In this document: positions 1-10,345 of the stretch, in pieces | How positions within the stretch are numbered: the stretch's first letter is position 1 | Layout: every line of letters starts with the position of its first letter | Assembly (NCBI RefSeq): GCF_019399895.1 | Contig: NC_091865.1 | Span: forward strand, 4,717,001-4,781,000 | Reading direction: 5' to 3' | Origin: Cardiocondyla obscurior | Lineage: Eukaryota; Arthropoda; Insecta; Hymenoptera; Formicidae | Length of the DNA stretch: 64,000 bases | Made by a program: the position numbers and the translations under genes | Notes under the pieces: model-generated | The model's database searches: none | What the model was told of the DNA's origin: nothing | Seen by the model: the letters and a program-made list of their open reading frames with translations, nothing else

Positions 1-2
1 AG

Positions 3-809
3 ATGACAACTCCAACGACGGCCAGCACGGCCGATCAAACGCAAGTAAGCCGAGTAGGCATGAGGATTCCTGCTATGATACCAGACGAGCCCGAACTATG
101 GTTCGCTCAATTGGAAAGCCAGTTCCTGTTATGTGGAATTACCATGGACAACACGAAGTACGCATACTCCATGTCTCAACTAGAAGCAAGATATACTCTC
201 GAAGTCAAAGATCTCATCAAGAATCCACCGGCAGAAAATAAGTACGAAGCACTCAAGAGACTACTGATACAGCGCCTAACCATATCGCAGGAGCAGAAGA
301 TTAGGCAGCTGTTAGAACACGAAGAACTCGGTGACCGCAAGCCCACTCAATTTTTGCGACACCTTCAGGCTTTGGCAGGAGCCTCAGTACCAGAGGAGCT
401 ACTTCGAACACTTTGGTTAAGCCGCCTACCGTCACAACTACAAGTAGTATTAGCCAGCCGGCATAAAGACCCGCTCAACGAAGTAGCAGAACAAGCTGAT
501 AAAATAGTTGAAATCAGCGGGAATACAGTAACGGTAGCGGCTACCAGCCAACAAGTACCCTCAAGCGGAAACGCAATAGAAAGGCAGATTGCCATGTTAA
601 CGAAGCAAGTGGCTGCGTTAACCACACAGTTTGGTCGCAGACCATCGATAAGAAGAGGCAACATCAGAAGCAGAAGCCGCACTCCGGTCCGGGAGCGCCG
701 AAGCAATTACATCTGCTACTACCATAAGAAATTCAAGAATGAAGCTCAGAAATGTGAAAACGGGTGCCAATGGCAGAAGAAAAAGGGAAACGACCAGGGC
801 TCTCACTGA
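3..809 (+). CDS. gag: Gag polyprotein of gypsy element 1
   Basis: A 268-residue ORF. Residues 20-170 match the capsid-like region common in insect gypsy elements (PELWFAQLESQF near residue 30, then an alpha-helical region with repeated LxRL patterns). Residues 205-235 are Arg/Ser-rich. A Cys/His cluster (CYYHKKF...KCENGCQW, about residues 238-258) resembles the nucleocapsid zinc motif of this group. Gag would assemble the particle and bind element RNA. The ATG at position 3 is the first in the window, but the true start could lie upstream of position 1. The ORF ends in TGA at 807-809, after overlapping the pol frame by 46 bases. I am confident about family and role, and less so about the N-terminus. 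Confidence 0.85.
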   Translation: MTTPTTASTADQTQVSRVGMRIPAMIPDEPELWFAQLESQFLLCGITMDNTKYAYSMSQLEARYTLEVKDLIKNPPAENKYEALKRLLIQRLTISQEQKIRQLLEHEELGDRKPTQFLRHLQALAGASVPEELLRTLWLSRLPSQLQVVLASRHKDPLNEVAEQADKIVEISGNTVTVAATSQQVPSSGNAIERQIAMLTKQVAALTTQFGRRPSIRRGNIRSRSRTPVRERRSNYICYYHKKFKNEAQKCENGCQWQKKKGNDQGSH

Positions 810-2428
810 TGGCGGCCGGTGAAGGTAGCCCTAACCCTTGCCGCTTATTTATGCAAGATAAAAAGAGTAGAACTAAATATTTAATTGACACAGGTAGCGA
901 TATCAGCGTCTACCCGGAGAGAAGGTGCCAACACGCCCGGAAAGAGCCATACGAATTATTCGCGGCGAACGGATCCATCATTCACACCTACGGGAAGATC
1001 ACTCTACAGCCGGATTTCGGACTCCGACGAGCCCTTACGTGGAGATTCGTAATAGCGGACGTGACTACTCCTATCATTGGATCGGATTTCTTGGCACATT
1101 ATCACCTACTGCCAGATCTACGAAAAGCAGCATTAATAGACGGAAGAACAGGCTGGCAAGCCAAAGGAATCAGGAAACTGGACAGTATAACTTCCGTAAA
1201 GACAGTAGCCAAACGCACTAGATATCACGAGATTCTAGAACAATACCCGGAGTTAACAAGACCCGGGCTAAAAAGAAAGACGGAGGTGCAAGTGGAGCAC
1301 CATATACAAACCTCCCCGGGACCACCGGAACACTGCAGGCCACGACGCTTGGACCCTGAGAAAATGAAAGCCGCGAAACAAGAGTTTCAATTATTATTAG
1401 AAGAAGGAATTATACGACCGTCCAAGAGCCCTTGGGCAGCGCCCCTGCACATGGTACCTAAGAAGACCGCGCAATGGAGACCATGCGGCGACTACAGACG
1501 ACTTAACGACCGCACAGTACCCGATCGATACCCTGTACCGCATATAGAAGACTTCACACAGGCCCTACACGGTAGAAAAGTATTCACTACGATTGATCTT
1601 GAGAAGGCATACAATCAAATCCCGATTAGGGAAGAGGACATCCCGAAGACGGCGATAACAACGCCTTTCGGACTATTCGAATACTTATACATGCCTTTCG
1701 GACTACGAAACGCAGCTCAAACCTTCCAAAGGTTTATCGATGAAGCAATAAGAGGGATGGAATTTTGCCACGCGTACATCGACGACATTCTGGTAGCTTC
1801 CAACTCCCCAGAAGAACACGAACGGCACTTACAGCAATTATTCGAAAGACTCCGGACTTTCGGAGTAAAGATAAATACCGCGAAGTGTACGTTCGGCAGC
1901 AATGAAGTAAATTACCTGGGATATAAAGTGTCCGAACAAGGCATACAGCCGCTACCCGAGAAGGTAGAAGCGATACGGGAATACAAATTACCCGAGACTA
2001 CGAAGCAACTAAGAAGGTTCTTAGGGATGCTAAACTTCTATAGGAGGTTTATTCCAAAGGCAGCCCAAGAACAAGCACTACTAAATGAATTACTCAAGGG
2101 ACCAAAGAAGAAAAAGGAGGAAATAATACAATGGACAGAGGACGCGAAAACAGCGTTCAACAAGAGTAAAGATAGTCTGGCAAAGGCCACGCTGCTAGTA
2201 CACCCAGATGCGCAAGCGAGACTTACACTAGTCACGGACGCATCGGACACGGCACTCGGAGCGGTACTACAACAAGAAAAAGGCGGACGAACGCAACCGC
2301 TAGCCTTTTTCAGTAGAAAACTAACCGCAGCGCAAAGGAAGTACTCCCCGTATGACAGGGAATTAATGGCCATCTACGCGGGAATCAAACACTTCCGACA
2401 TATGATTGAAAGACGAGATATCACAGTG
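764..2428 (+). pseudogene. pol: Pol of gypsy 1, 5' part: protease, reverse transcriptase, start of RNase H
   Basis: The first half of a Pol polyprotein, in the -1 frame to gag. The protease active site LIDTGSD lies near residue 41 from the ATG at 764. That ATG is probably not used, because expression should come through the frameshift. The reverse transcriptase holds the SPWAAPLHMVPKK block, FTTIDLEKAYNQIPI, the MPFGLRNAAQTFQRF block and the catalytic YIDDILVAS. The RNase H begins at LVTDASDTALGAVLQQ. The frame breaks at 2429, where a Kolobok element begins; the 36 residues that follow in the open frame belong to the insertion. Pol continues at 5165-6595. All visible catalytic residues are present, so disruption by insertion is the only visible lesion. 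Confidence 0.9.
785..791 (+). promoter_or_regulatory. Candidate -1 ribosomal frameshift site (GGGAAAC)
   Basis: The heptamer GGGAAAC sits in the gag/pol overlap with the phasing required for -1 slippage: zero-frame codons are AAG GGA AAC, so it reads G GGA AAC. The pol frame is -1 relative to gag, and the gag stop lies 16 bases further on. The X XXY YYZ pattern is an established retroviral-type slippery site. No downstream pseudoknot was computed. Confidence 0.65.
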
Positions 2429-2432
2429 TTAA

Positions 2433-5164
2433 GGGGGGTTTCTAGTTTAGATCACGAGTTTTAGCCCTATTTTTACGAATTTTTTTTTCCGAAAGTATTA
2501 AAGCAATCGATATGAAATTTGAAACGTATATTAATTCAAATCTTATTTATATTGTAGAATTTTTATATACACAAATTCTAATACACATTTTTTTAATTAA
2601 TTAAAATATATACGTAAGAAAAAAAAACGGCGCTTCATGGTTGCCACGATTCTGGCCTTTCTGTTTATCTGAAACAAAAAAACAAAAAAGATTATTAATT
2701 TGTATGCCTGTGGTTATGGTCCGTACCAGAATTATTGAAAAATATTCATACAAAAAAAATTGACAGCATTTTGAAAATTAAGTTTTGATTTTCACGATTT
2801 TTTTTTCAATTTAAAGGGTTGTAAAAAATATTATTTTAATAGATATTAACTTTATCGTGGTAGGGACGATAGCCGTGAATGTGCTGAATATGTGAAAAAA
2901 ATTTCAGACCGATCGATCAAGTGGTTTTCGAGAAATCATGGTTACCAGTACGAAAAACATGGTTTCGAGAAAAACGCGTTTAAAGTTTTACGGACTAAAT
3001 TCATAGAGAAAAATGTTACTTACCATCAATCAGCTATTCCCGGGCCGTACAAATATCCTTCTTCCTGCTCGTAAAAGCTGTTTAACATTAATTTTTCCTC
3101 TCTGCGATGAATTCTTTTTTCAAATTCCGCCAGTCGTTGCTCCGCGCGATTTATGCGATGTCGGTTTCTAAGCGTTGCATACGTTTCAGCATGGTGTCCA
3201 ACTTTTATGCCCATCACATTTAATATTTTTAAAATTGGCATAAAGCCCTCATTAAAAATAGTAACAGCCAAAAAAGTCGAAATTTCAATAATTTTTGGCC
3301 CAGAATAAAGATGTTTAGGAGCGAAAGTCCAAATTAAAGAATTTAAAGACTCGTTGTTATTTTGCGTTTCTGCTCCTAAACAGCGTTCCAGCAACTCGTC
3401 AGAGGATAGTTTTTCGTAAATTGGCTTAATTACTTCTAAAACATTATCTCCAAGAGGCGGATTGTCATGATGAAAATTTTCAAGTGTTGATTCGGCTTCG
3501 GCTTTACGCCATTTACACCAACTGTCTGTACCGGCAGGGCAGTTCTGATGCTGAGGCTTTTCATCGGTAGAACTCTTATGAAAATATGTTGCCCATATTT
3601 CCTTTTTCATTTCTTCTGTAGAGTTTGGGTGTCTACGTATAGCTAAGCCATAATAAGTTGATAGTTCGCTTATTATTTTGTCTGTCAGTTTTCCGACACC
3701 TTTGCCGCCAAGACCCTTGTGATTTTTTTTCGCATTACGAAGTCTCGTGCCCATTCTCTTTTGTACGTGACCGACGCATTCTTTCTTTGTAATAGTAACT
3801 TCATTTTCATACGGATTAATATTTAAAATTCCTCTGAAGGTTTTGCTATCTCCGTCTCCTATATAATTCGTGTACATTACTCCATACTTCTGTTTCGATC
3901 TTGCAAACATTTCTGTGATAGCGTCCACCTCCATTTTACCTGCACTGCCAATATGATTTATGGAGCACGATTCTTTGTGAGTTGCATACCAATCTTCGTA
4001 ATCTTCAATATTTTCATTTTTTTTATTGTTCCATAAATTGCAAGCTTGGCAAAAACTAGATTTATTAACGGCATCGATTACTTTGTTTGAGTATTTGCCA
4101 ATTAGAGTCGATACACCAAATAACGATGAAAAGCCTCTTTTTTTCCACGTACCGTCTCCAGAAACTGTTAAATGAGTTTCAATATTTCCTGCATTTTTAT
4201 TTTTTTCCTTCTCTTCTTCAACTGCTTGTTGTAAGATGCAGTTGTATATTGCAGATGATGCCACGTAGATATTTTCCAGGCACGCATAATAAGTATTTGT
4301 TGCCATTCCTTGGCAAATGTCCATTAACCCGCAAAATAAATTCAAACCTTCTAATCCAACACCCAAAAGACGAAAAACTAATACAATTCGGCGATTTATT
4401 TCAAATGCCTTGTCAATTAACGGCGATGAATCGATATACGTTTCCTTGCAACTGCAACTCACGCAAATCTTGAATCCCAATCCACGATGTGATGTCGGAG
4501 AGAACTCAATTTTTTTTTTGCAATCTTTACAAATTACAAGAGAGGCTATTGTTGCAAAAACTGAGAAAAAATTTATAATACAATAGCCACATTCCTTTGA
4601 AACAGGGAAATCGATATTTCTTGAAGTGCTCAGTTTTTCCGCCGATGTACTAGCGAACGTCGAATCCTGCTCAGATGTATGCTGGTTGCCTCGAAAGTTT
4701 CGTTTTTTTTGACGACTTGCACGAGCCGCTTGATTTCTCGAGCCTTTTCGATCCATTTTTAACGATATTTTTTACTTGTATCTGCTCGCTTCAACGGTCA
4801 AAACCGAACTGAGAAAGCAAACGCTCTCTTCGTTTTAGATGTTTTGCTCGATAGTACACACATAAAGAACCTTGTTCTACCAGTTGCTTACCTAAGTATA
4901 ACGTTACCTGACTCAACCGAAATATAATACAACAATAGGCGGCTGCCTCACGCATTACAAGGGTCACGGAGATATGTGCTCCGGGCGCTCCGTTTTGCGC
5001 CGCGCCGCAAGGCCGAACGAGGGAATGTTCCGGCGTGCATAGAAGGGCCCCCGAACTTCGGATCGATAAACCCTTTTACGTATATATTTTCTAAACTATA
5101 TACTTGCAAAATATGCAAAAAAAAAAAAATCGATTTTTTTGACCCGCTAAACTAGAAACCCCCC
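2433..5164 (-). mobile_element. Kolobok-type DNA transposon, apparently complete
   Basis: A 2732-base element with perfect 18-base terminal inverted repeats (GGGGGGTTTCTAGTTTAG at 2433-2450 and its complement at 5147-5164). It is flanked by a TTAA target duplication (2429-2432 and 5165-5168). It carries one transposase ORF on the minus strand. TTAA duplications are used by piggyBac and Kolobok elements, and the transposase is not piggyBac-like. The sharp boundaries are proved by the host gypsy, whose RNase H frame is restored by excision. Perfect ends, an intact ORF and a still-legible target suggest a fairly recent insertion. Confidence 0.85.
3026..4756 (-). CDS. Kolobok/Mutator-like DDE transposase, intact ORF
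   Basis: A 576-residue ORF filling most of the element. Residues 1-40 are basic. Residues 55-115 contain a Cys-rich stretch (CGYC, CKDCKKK, CVSCSC) that probably binds zinc. The catalytic core has SGDGTWKKRG (Asp near residue 201), GDGDSKTFRG (near 301) and a glutamate in QNNNESLNSLIW (near 469). This is the DGTW...GDGDS...NES arrangement of the Mutator-like/Kolobok transposase domain. The C-terminal 100 residues are basic and helical. The enzyme would cut at the GGGGGG termini and integrate at TTAA. No frameshift or stop is visible. A second, broken copy lies at 7810-11866. Superfamily assignment rests on the motifs together with the TTAA duplication. Confidence 0.82.
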   Translation of the reverse strand: MDRKGSRNQAARASRQKKRNFRGNQHTSEQDSTFASTSAEKLSTSRNIDFPVSKECGYCIINFFSVFATIASLVICKDCKKKIEFSPTSHRGLGFKICVSCSCKETYIDSSPLIDKAFEINRRIVLVFRLLGVGLEGLNLFCGLMDICQGMATNTYYACLENIYVASSAIYNCILQQAVEEEKEKNKNAGNIETHLTVSGDGTWKKRGFSSLFGVSTLIGKYSNKVIDAVNKSSFCQACNLWNNKKNENIEDYEDWYATHKESCSINHIGSAGKMEVDAITEMFARSKQKYGVMYTNYIGDGDSKTFRGILNINPYENEVTITKKECVGHVQKRMGTRLRNAKKNHKGLGGKGVGKLTDKIISELSTYYGLAIRRHPNSTEEMKKEIWATYFHKSSTDEKPQHQNCPAGTDSWCKWRKAEAESTLENFHHDNPPLGDNVLEVIKPIYEKLSSDELLERCLGAETQNNNESLNSLIWTFAPKHLYSGPKIIEISTFLAVTIFNEGFMPILKILNVMGIKVGHHAETYATLRNRHRINRAEQRLAEFEKRIHRREEKLMLNSFYEQEEGYLYGPGIAD

Positions 5165-5168
5165 TTAA

Positions 5169-6595
5169 CGGACCACAAGCCACTTATATTCGCTTTTGCA
5201 CAAGACCCACGAAAAACGTCACCAAGACAGACACGACACTTAGAGTTCATAGCGCAATTCACGACAGACGTGCGCCACATCCCAGGGGAAGACAACGTCG
5301 TAGCAGACGCATTGTCAAGAGTCGAAGCAATAACGAAGAGCGTCGATCTAGAAGAACTGGCGCAAGACCAGGAAAAAGACGAAGAATTACACAGATACAG
5401 GAAGAAAGAAGAAACGAATCTAAGACTAGAGGCCAAACAATTGCCAGCAACGGGAAACACACTGTACTGCGACACGAGCACAGGAAACAGCAGACCGTTT
5501 GTCACTCAAAAATATCGTCTACAAGCTTTCTTGAGCCTACACGGGTTAGCACACCCTGGCATCAAGACAACTACACGGCTCGTAACACAAAAATACGTAT
5601 GGCCAGACATAAAGCAAGACTGCAAGAGATGGACAAGGAGCTGCATAGCATGTCAGAAGAGTAAAGTGAACAAGCACACAAAGACGGAAATAGGAAATTT
5701 CCAAACTCCGACGGGACGGTTCCAACACATCCACACGGACCTCGTAGGCCCACTACCCACGTCAAAAGAATATAAATACTGTCTGACGATCATAGACAGA
5801 TTCACAAGATGGGCAGAAGCAATCCCAGTGGAGAACATTACAGCTGACACCATCGCACGACACATATTTACCGGATGGATCGCAAGATTCGGAGTACCTG
5901 AACGAATTACGACGGACCAGGGAAGGCAATTCGAGTCCGAAACGTTTAGGGAACTGGCCAAGATCACGGGTATGAAGCACATCCGGACAACTGCATACCA
6001 TCCCGCAGCAAATGGCATGGTAGAAAGGCTGCATAGACAATTGAAAGCCGCAATCAAATGCCATGAAACCACTGACTGGGTCGAGGTATTACCAGTCATA
6101 CTAATGGGGGTGAGAGCAGCATATAAAGAAGACCTGAACGCGACACCCGCAGAACTCACATACGGAGAAGGACTACGGCTGCCCGGTCAGTTCCTAGAAG
6201 AAGAAGCAAGAAAGTCAAAAGATGCAACAGAAGGCTTCGTAACGGAGCTAAAAAGGAACATGCAACGACTACGTCCTACGGTACAAAGACACGGACAGAG
6301 GCAAACCTTCGTAGCAAAGGACCTAGGAACTACCAGCCACGTATTCCTCCGGCGGGAGATACCGACAGGAGCACTACAACCCAGATACGAAGGACCATAC
6401 AAAGTATTACAAAGGACAGACAAAACCATGAAGATACAGCAAGGCACGCGAGAAACCACGGTCAGCCTGGACAGGGTAAAGGCCGCGTACCTGATGACAG
6501 AGGAAAACAACAACGAGGAGAAGAAACCGCAACAGGAAAGAAGGACCAGCACTAGAAAGAGGCAGACAACCGTACGATTCCAGGCGGGGGTCTAA
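5169..6595 (+). pseudogene. pol: Pol of gypsy 1, 3' part: RNase H end and integrase
   Basis: Continues the pol frame after the Kolobok insertion; the frame is open from the right-hand TTAA at 5165. It begins with the TDHKPL block of RNase H and the DVRHIPGEDNVVADALSR motif. Integrase follows: an HHCC zinc domain (HGLAHPGI...CIACQ), then the catalytic D-D-E core with HTDLVGPLP, TTDQGRQFES and NGMVERLHRQLK. A GPY-like module (RYEGPYKVLQRTDK) lies near the end, followed by a basic tail. The protein ends 17 bases before the LTR, next to an AAGGGGG run that can serve as polypurine tract. The integrase is intact by eye. Confidence 0.9.
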
Positions 6596-6810
6596 AACAA
6601 CCAAGGGGGTCCTGTGGCGGCCGAGATGACAATTCGGTAAATTGGCACTCGGCGCACCACGACATAGGCAGCCCGGCATGCAGGAACGTATGCCGGAAGG
6701 CCCGGAAGCTTGGTGGGAGAAAAGCTCCGGGCCCGGCTGATAACAGCCGCGGCCGCCAGGCGTCGCGAAAGATAAGAGTTTTCGCGATAGTCAGATGAGA
6801 TAAGGACCGC

Positions 6811-6818
6811 TATATAAG
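6811..6818 (+). promoter_or_regulatory. TATA box of gypsy 1 LTR
   Basis: TATATAAG in a GC-rich setting, about 200 bases into the LTR and 165 bases upstream of the LTR-encoded ORF. The related LTR has the same octamer at 13640-13647 in the equivalent place. Confidence 0.55.
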
Positions 6819-6980
6819 CGGCACCGATGGAGCTTGCGATATCGCCTTATCCGATAAGGAGATCGCTTTTTGAATACGATAGTGCTCGTATAGACGCACA
6901 CTTCACAGTACGAGAAGTAGTGCTCTGCCGACGCACATCGAACGAGGCAGTAGTCGTTGCCACGAAGCAGAGTATAGCCG

Positions 6981-7616
6981 ATGCCGCTACCACCATTAAC
7001 TAAGAGCCAGAGTCCGGAGACGGGGACTCCACAGAAGCGGACTAGAAGGAGCCGACGGAAGAAGCGGACCACTCTGACGCCGGAGATTGTACCGGATAGT
7101 CCTCCGTCGCCACCCGTCGAAGAGGCCAGGACACCAAAGATCGTATCAATAGAAGTCTTTCCGCCGCAGCAGCCGCTGGCGGGAATACTGAGGCCGCCTG
7201 GACTCAAGAAGCCTCCGCGCCACACTAACTTTCAACTGTTGGAGTGGAAGCCGCAGCTCGCCAATTTTACGCCTCCACGGCTAACGAGGCCTCCGCGGAT
7301 CTACCTGGCACCGGGCGACGTACGTATCTGGAGATACACAAGTCCCCGGTGGAACCAAGTAGAGCAAATACTCTCGCCTATCCCACCAACACCACCGGTG
7401 CGGATAGAGCGAGGAGTACAGTGTGGCCCCAGCACCACAGAGAGGGCCATACAGCACGCTCCGGTAGTCACGGATAGTGGAGTCCAGTGCGATCCCTGGG
7501 CTACCACTTCATCCTCGGAAGCGGAACCGCCAATTCTACCTGGCGATGAAAAGTGGGGCCCGATCAGAGTGACACTCACCGCCCCACACATATCTTACCG
7601 CGAAAGGCGGTTGTAA
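6981..7616 (+). CDS. Proline-rich protein encoded inside the gypsy 1 LTR
   Basis: A 211-residue ORF lying entirely within the LTR, downstream of its TATA box. Residues 1-35 are basic (RTRRSRRKKR). The middle is rich in Pro and Thr (PPSPPVEEARTPKIV, PPRLTRPPRIYLAPGDV). The C-terminus has a repeated QC/QxD motif (GVQCGP, IQHAPVVTDSGVQCDPWATT) and ends WGPIRVTLTAPHISYRERRL. The last 60 residues and the APGDV/LPGDI region are clearly shared with the ORF at 13770-14393 in another LTR, so the reading frame has outlasted considerable DNA divergence. I do not recognise a domain. The function is unknown; an accessory or Gag-related role would be a guess. Confidence 0.65.
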   Translation: MPLPPLTKSQSPETGTPQKRTRRSRRKKRTTLTPEIVPDSPPSPPVEEARTPKIVSIEVFPPQQPLAGILRPPGLKKPPRHTNFQLLEWKPQLANFTPPRLTRPPRIYLAPGDVRIWRYTSPRWNQVEQILSPIPPTPPVRIERGVQCGPSTTERAIQHAPVVTDSGVQCDPWATTSSSEAEPPILPGDEKWGPIRVTLTAPHISYRERRL

Positions 7617-9328
7617 AACGTTCTAAAGCGTTATTTTGTAAAAGCACCAGTGGGTGCGATTTAAACGAATTCAAACATAATGTATATAGAGTCTTGTAAA
7701 TATATCTGTACATAACGAGAACGAAAAGAGTTTATATCTCACCAGAGTTCTATCCCATCAGCGAACCAAAAATACCTAAACATGGTAACTAGTTCTTTGT
7801 TACTTACCATCAATCAGCTATTCCGGGGCCGTACAAATACCCTTCCTCCTGCTCATAAAAACTGTGTAATGTCAAGTTTTCTTCTCTGCGGTTAATTCTT
7901 CTTTCGAACTCGGCAAAGCGAGTAATGCGATTTCTATTTCTGATCATTGCGTATATTTTGGCGTGGTGTCCAATTTGTACGCCCATTATATTTAATTTTT
8001 TCAGAATTGGCATAAATCCTTCATTAAAAATAATAGCTAAAAATGTTGAAATTTTTATAATTTTTGGTTCAGAATAAAGATGTTTAGGAGCAAAAATCCA
8101 AATTAAAGAATTTAAAGATTCGTTGGTGTTTTGTGTTTCTGCTCTTAAACAGTGTATCAGCAACTCGTTAGATGATAGATCTTCATAAATAGGTTTAATT
8201 ATTTCTAACACATTATCAGCAAGAGGCGGATTGTTATGATGAAATTTTGCGAGCGTAGAATCGGCTTCGGCTTTACGCCACTTGCACCAACTCTCTTTAC
8301 CGGCAGGGCAGTTCTGATGCTGAGGCTTTTTATCGATAGAACTTTTGCGGTAGTATGTTGCCCATATTTCCTTCTTCATATCTTCTATAGAATTTGGGTG
8401 TCTTCGTATAGCTAGGCCATAATACGTTGAAAGTCCTCTTATTACTTTATCCGTTAGTTTTTCGACATCTTTGCCGCCAAGACTCTTGTTATTTTTTTTT
8501 TTGGCATTACGAAGTTCGTGCCCATTTTTTTTGTACGTGACTGACGCATTTTTTCTTTGTTACCGTAACTTTATCTTTATATGGATTTGTATTTAAAATT
8601 CCTCTAAAGGTTTTACTATCTCCGTTTCCTATATAATTTGTGTACATAACTCCGTACTTCTGTTTCGATTTTAGAAACATTTCAGTGATAGCATCCACTT
8701 CCATTTTGCTTGCACTGCCAACATGATTAATTAAGCACGATTTTTTATGAGTTTCATACTAATCATCGTATTCGTCAATATTTTCGTTCTTTTTATTATT
8801 CCATAAATTGTAAGCTTGGCAAAAACTACTTTTATTAACGGCATCGACTACTTTTCTTGAATATTTGCCAACTAGAGTAGACACACCAAATAAGAATGAA
8901 AAGCCTCTTTTTTTCCATGTACCGTCTCCAGAAACTGTCAAGTGAGTTGCAATATTTCCTGCATTTTTATTTTTCACTTTTTCTTGTTCAACTGCCTGTT
9001 GTAAGATGCAGTTGTATATTGCAGATGATGCCACATAGATATTTTCAAGACAGGCGTAATAAGTATTTGTAACCATTCCTTGCCAAATATCCATTAAACC
9101 GCAAAATAAATTTAGTCCTTCTAAGCCGACACTTAAAAGTCGAAAAATAAAAACAATTCGGCGGTTTATTTTAAATGCCTTGTCAATAAACGACGATGAG
9201 TCAATATAAGTTTTGTTACGTCCGAAATTGTTTTTCTTTCGTATTTTATTTTATTCAGGAATTAATAGATAATGAGAGGGAGGTTTTAAAGAAAAATATA
9301 TGTATGTGTGTTAATTTTAACTATTTAT

Positions 9329-9658
9329 TTAAATCTTCATGAGCCAATTCCATTTATCATTTATTTGTCGGTTACTTCTTTGTATAACAGTGCCTACTGG
9401 CGTTCCGGTTTTGGGAGCCTGGGGAATAGGCAGAACAGGCGTTGGTTTGATTACGCGAACGCGTTGCTTAAACTCTTCGATCCGAGTTATTTGCGGTAGT
9501 GATGGTGCGGAGGGTCGCGGAGGAGGTATCTCTGATAGTTGTGCGGGGGGTCGCGGAGGAGGGACCGCTGGCGGCGCGGTATTTGTAATTCGTGGCGGAG
9601 ATTTATATCCTGCAGGAGCCGGCGTGGGCCCTATCGGGAAGACGGCCGGATTGAACAC
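9329..9658 (-). CDS. Proline-rich ORF in the 2134-base element, unknown function
   Basis: A 109-residue ORF, about one quarter proline (PPPRPPAQ, EIPPPRPSAPS), with an IEEFKQRVRVIKPTPVLPIP stretch. Its composition and its place inside an LTR-like element resemble the LTR-encoded ORFs at 6981-7616 and 13770-14393, though I cannot align it securely. The opposite strand is also open here (9339-9773) but gives a Gly/Arg-rich translation of the same repeats. A real product is uncertain. Confidence 0.35.
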   Translation of the reverse strand: MFNPAVFPIGPTPAPAGYKSPPRITNTAPPAVPPPRPPAQLSEIPPPRPSAPSLPQITRIEEFKQRVRVIKPTPVLPIPQAPKTGTPVGTVIQRSNRQINDKWNWLMKI

Positions 9659-10124
9659 CCCTGGTGTTTTGAAATTTCGTAGGAGCTGTCGCGCTTTTTC
9701 CTGTCGCTCTGCGCGACAAGATCTCCGGCCCCTATGTCTCTTCTTGGTTGTCTATAATGAAATGTGGAAATGAATTGAATGCTTTCTTTTTTGAATTTTA
9801 TAAATGTTTAATATTGAAAGAAAAAAAGTTGTGATTTTAATCAATTGTTTATCATGTCGTTGATTTGTCTCCTTATTTTCGCCTGTGTTTCGATAGGCAA
9901 TTTATATACCCATGCCCAGAGATTTCCCTTTTTCCTAGTGCTTACTGTCGGTTTAAAGAGAGGCGGAGCAGGGGTCTCTAGTTGATATGGAGTCCATTGG
10001 GCGTTATATCTTGATACTGATTTGTTATTTATCTAAAATTTTAAAGAGTGTTAAGCTTTGTTGCTACGCTACTTTTAAGTGGCCCAGCGCGCAACCAAGG
10101 ATCGATAGATTTATTTTTCGGAAG

Positions 10125-10345
10125 GAATAGAGGCGATAATCGCTACTTGGGGCAGCGCGTCGAAACTCGGAGTGAAGGAAGCGAGGCGGCGATCGCTACT
10201 CGGAGCAGCGCGCCGTGGCTAGGAGTGAAGGAAGCGAGGTGGCGATCGCTACTCGGAGCAGCGCACCGTGGCTCGGAGAGAAGGAAGCGAGGCGGCGATC
10301 GCTACTCGGGGCAGCGCGCCGTGGCTCGGAGTGAAGGAAGGGATT
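10125..10345. repeat. Tandem repeat, about 53-base unit, four to five copies
   Basis: Successive units contain GGCGATCGCTACTCGGAGCAG, then CGCCGTGGCTCGGAGTGAAGGAA, with a few substitutions between copies. The first and last units are degenerate. It lies inside the 2134-base LTR-like element. Confidence 0.8.

Larger units (their letters stand above)
1..7782 (+). mobile_element. Ty3/gypsy retrotransposon 1 (5' end outside window)
   Basis: Gag, protease, reverse transcriptase, RNase H, integrase and a 3' LTR follow in the usual Ty3/gypsy order. The 5' LTR lies to the left of the window. The only large disruption is a DNA transposon (2433-5164) inside the RNase H coding region. Removing it with one copy of its TTAA duplication rejoins the frame exactly at a TDHKPL motif. 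Apart from that insertion I see no stop codon in gag or pol, so the element was coding-competent when it was hit. The LTR appears to end in ACA at 7782, where Kolobok-like sequence begins, so this element probably inserted into the second Kolobok copy. Confidence 0.9.
6613..7782 (+). repeat. 3' LTR of gypsy 1, unusually long and ORF-bearing
   Basis: Begins TGTGGCGG directly after a purine-rich tract (about 6600-6612) and ends near ACA at 7782. It contains a TATA box (TATATAAG, 6811-6818), expected at the U3/R boundary. It also contains a 211-codon ORF at 6981-7616, downstream of that promoter. The related LTR at 13508-14547 has the same order: TGTG start, TATATAAG, ORF, AT-rich tail. The 3' end is less certain than the 5' end because the partner LTR is outside the window. 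Confidence 0.75.

Noticed and set aside
2432..2464. Last residues of the open pol ORF of gypsy 1
   Set aside because: They are read from the Kolobok terminus; true pol ends at 2428 and resumes at 5165.
2433..5164. piggyBac element, because of the TTAA duplication
   Set aside because: The transposase has DGTW...GDGDS...NES blocks, unlike piggyBac; Kolobok also uses TTAA.
10125..10345. Regular repeats considered as a CRISPR-like array
   Set aside because: Units are contiguous without unique spacers, in an insect transposon; this is a minisatellite.
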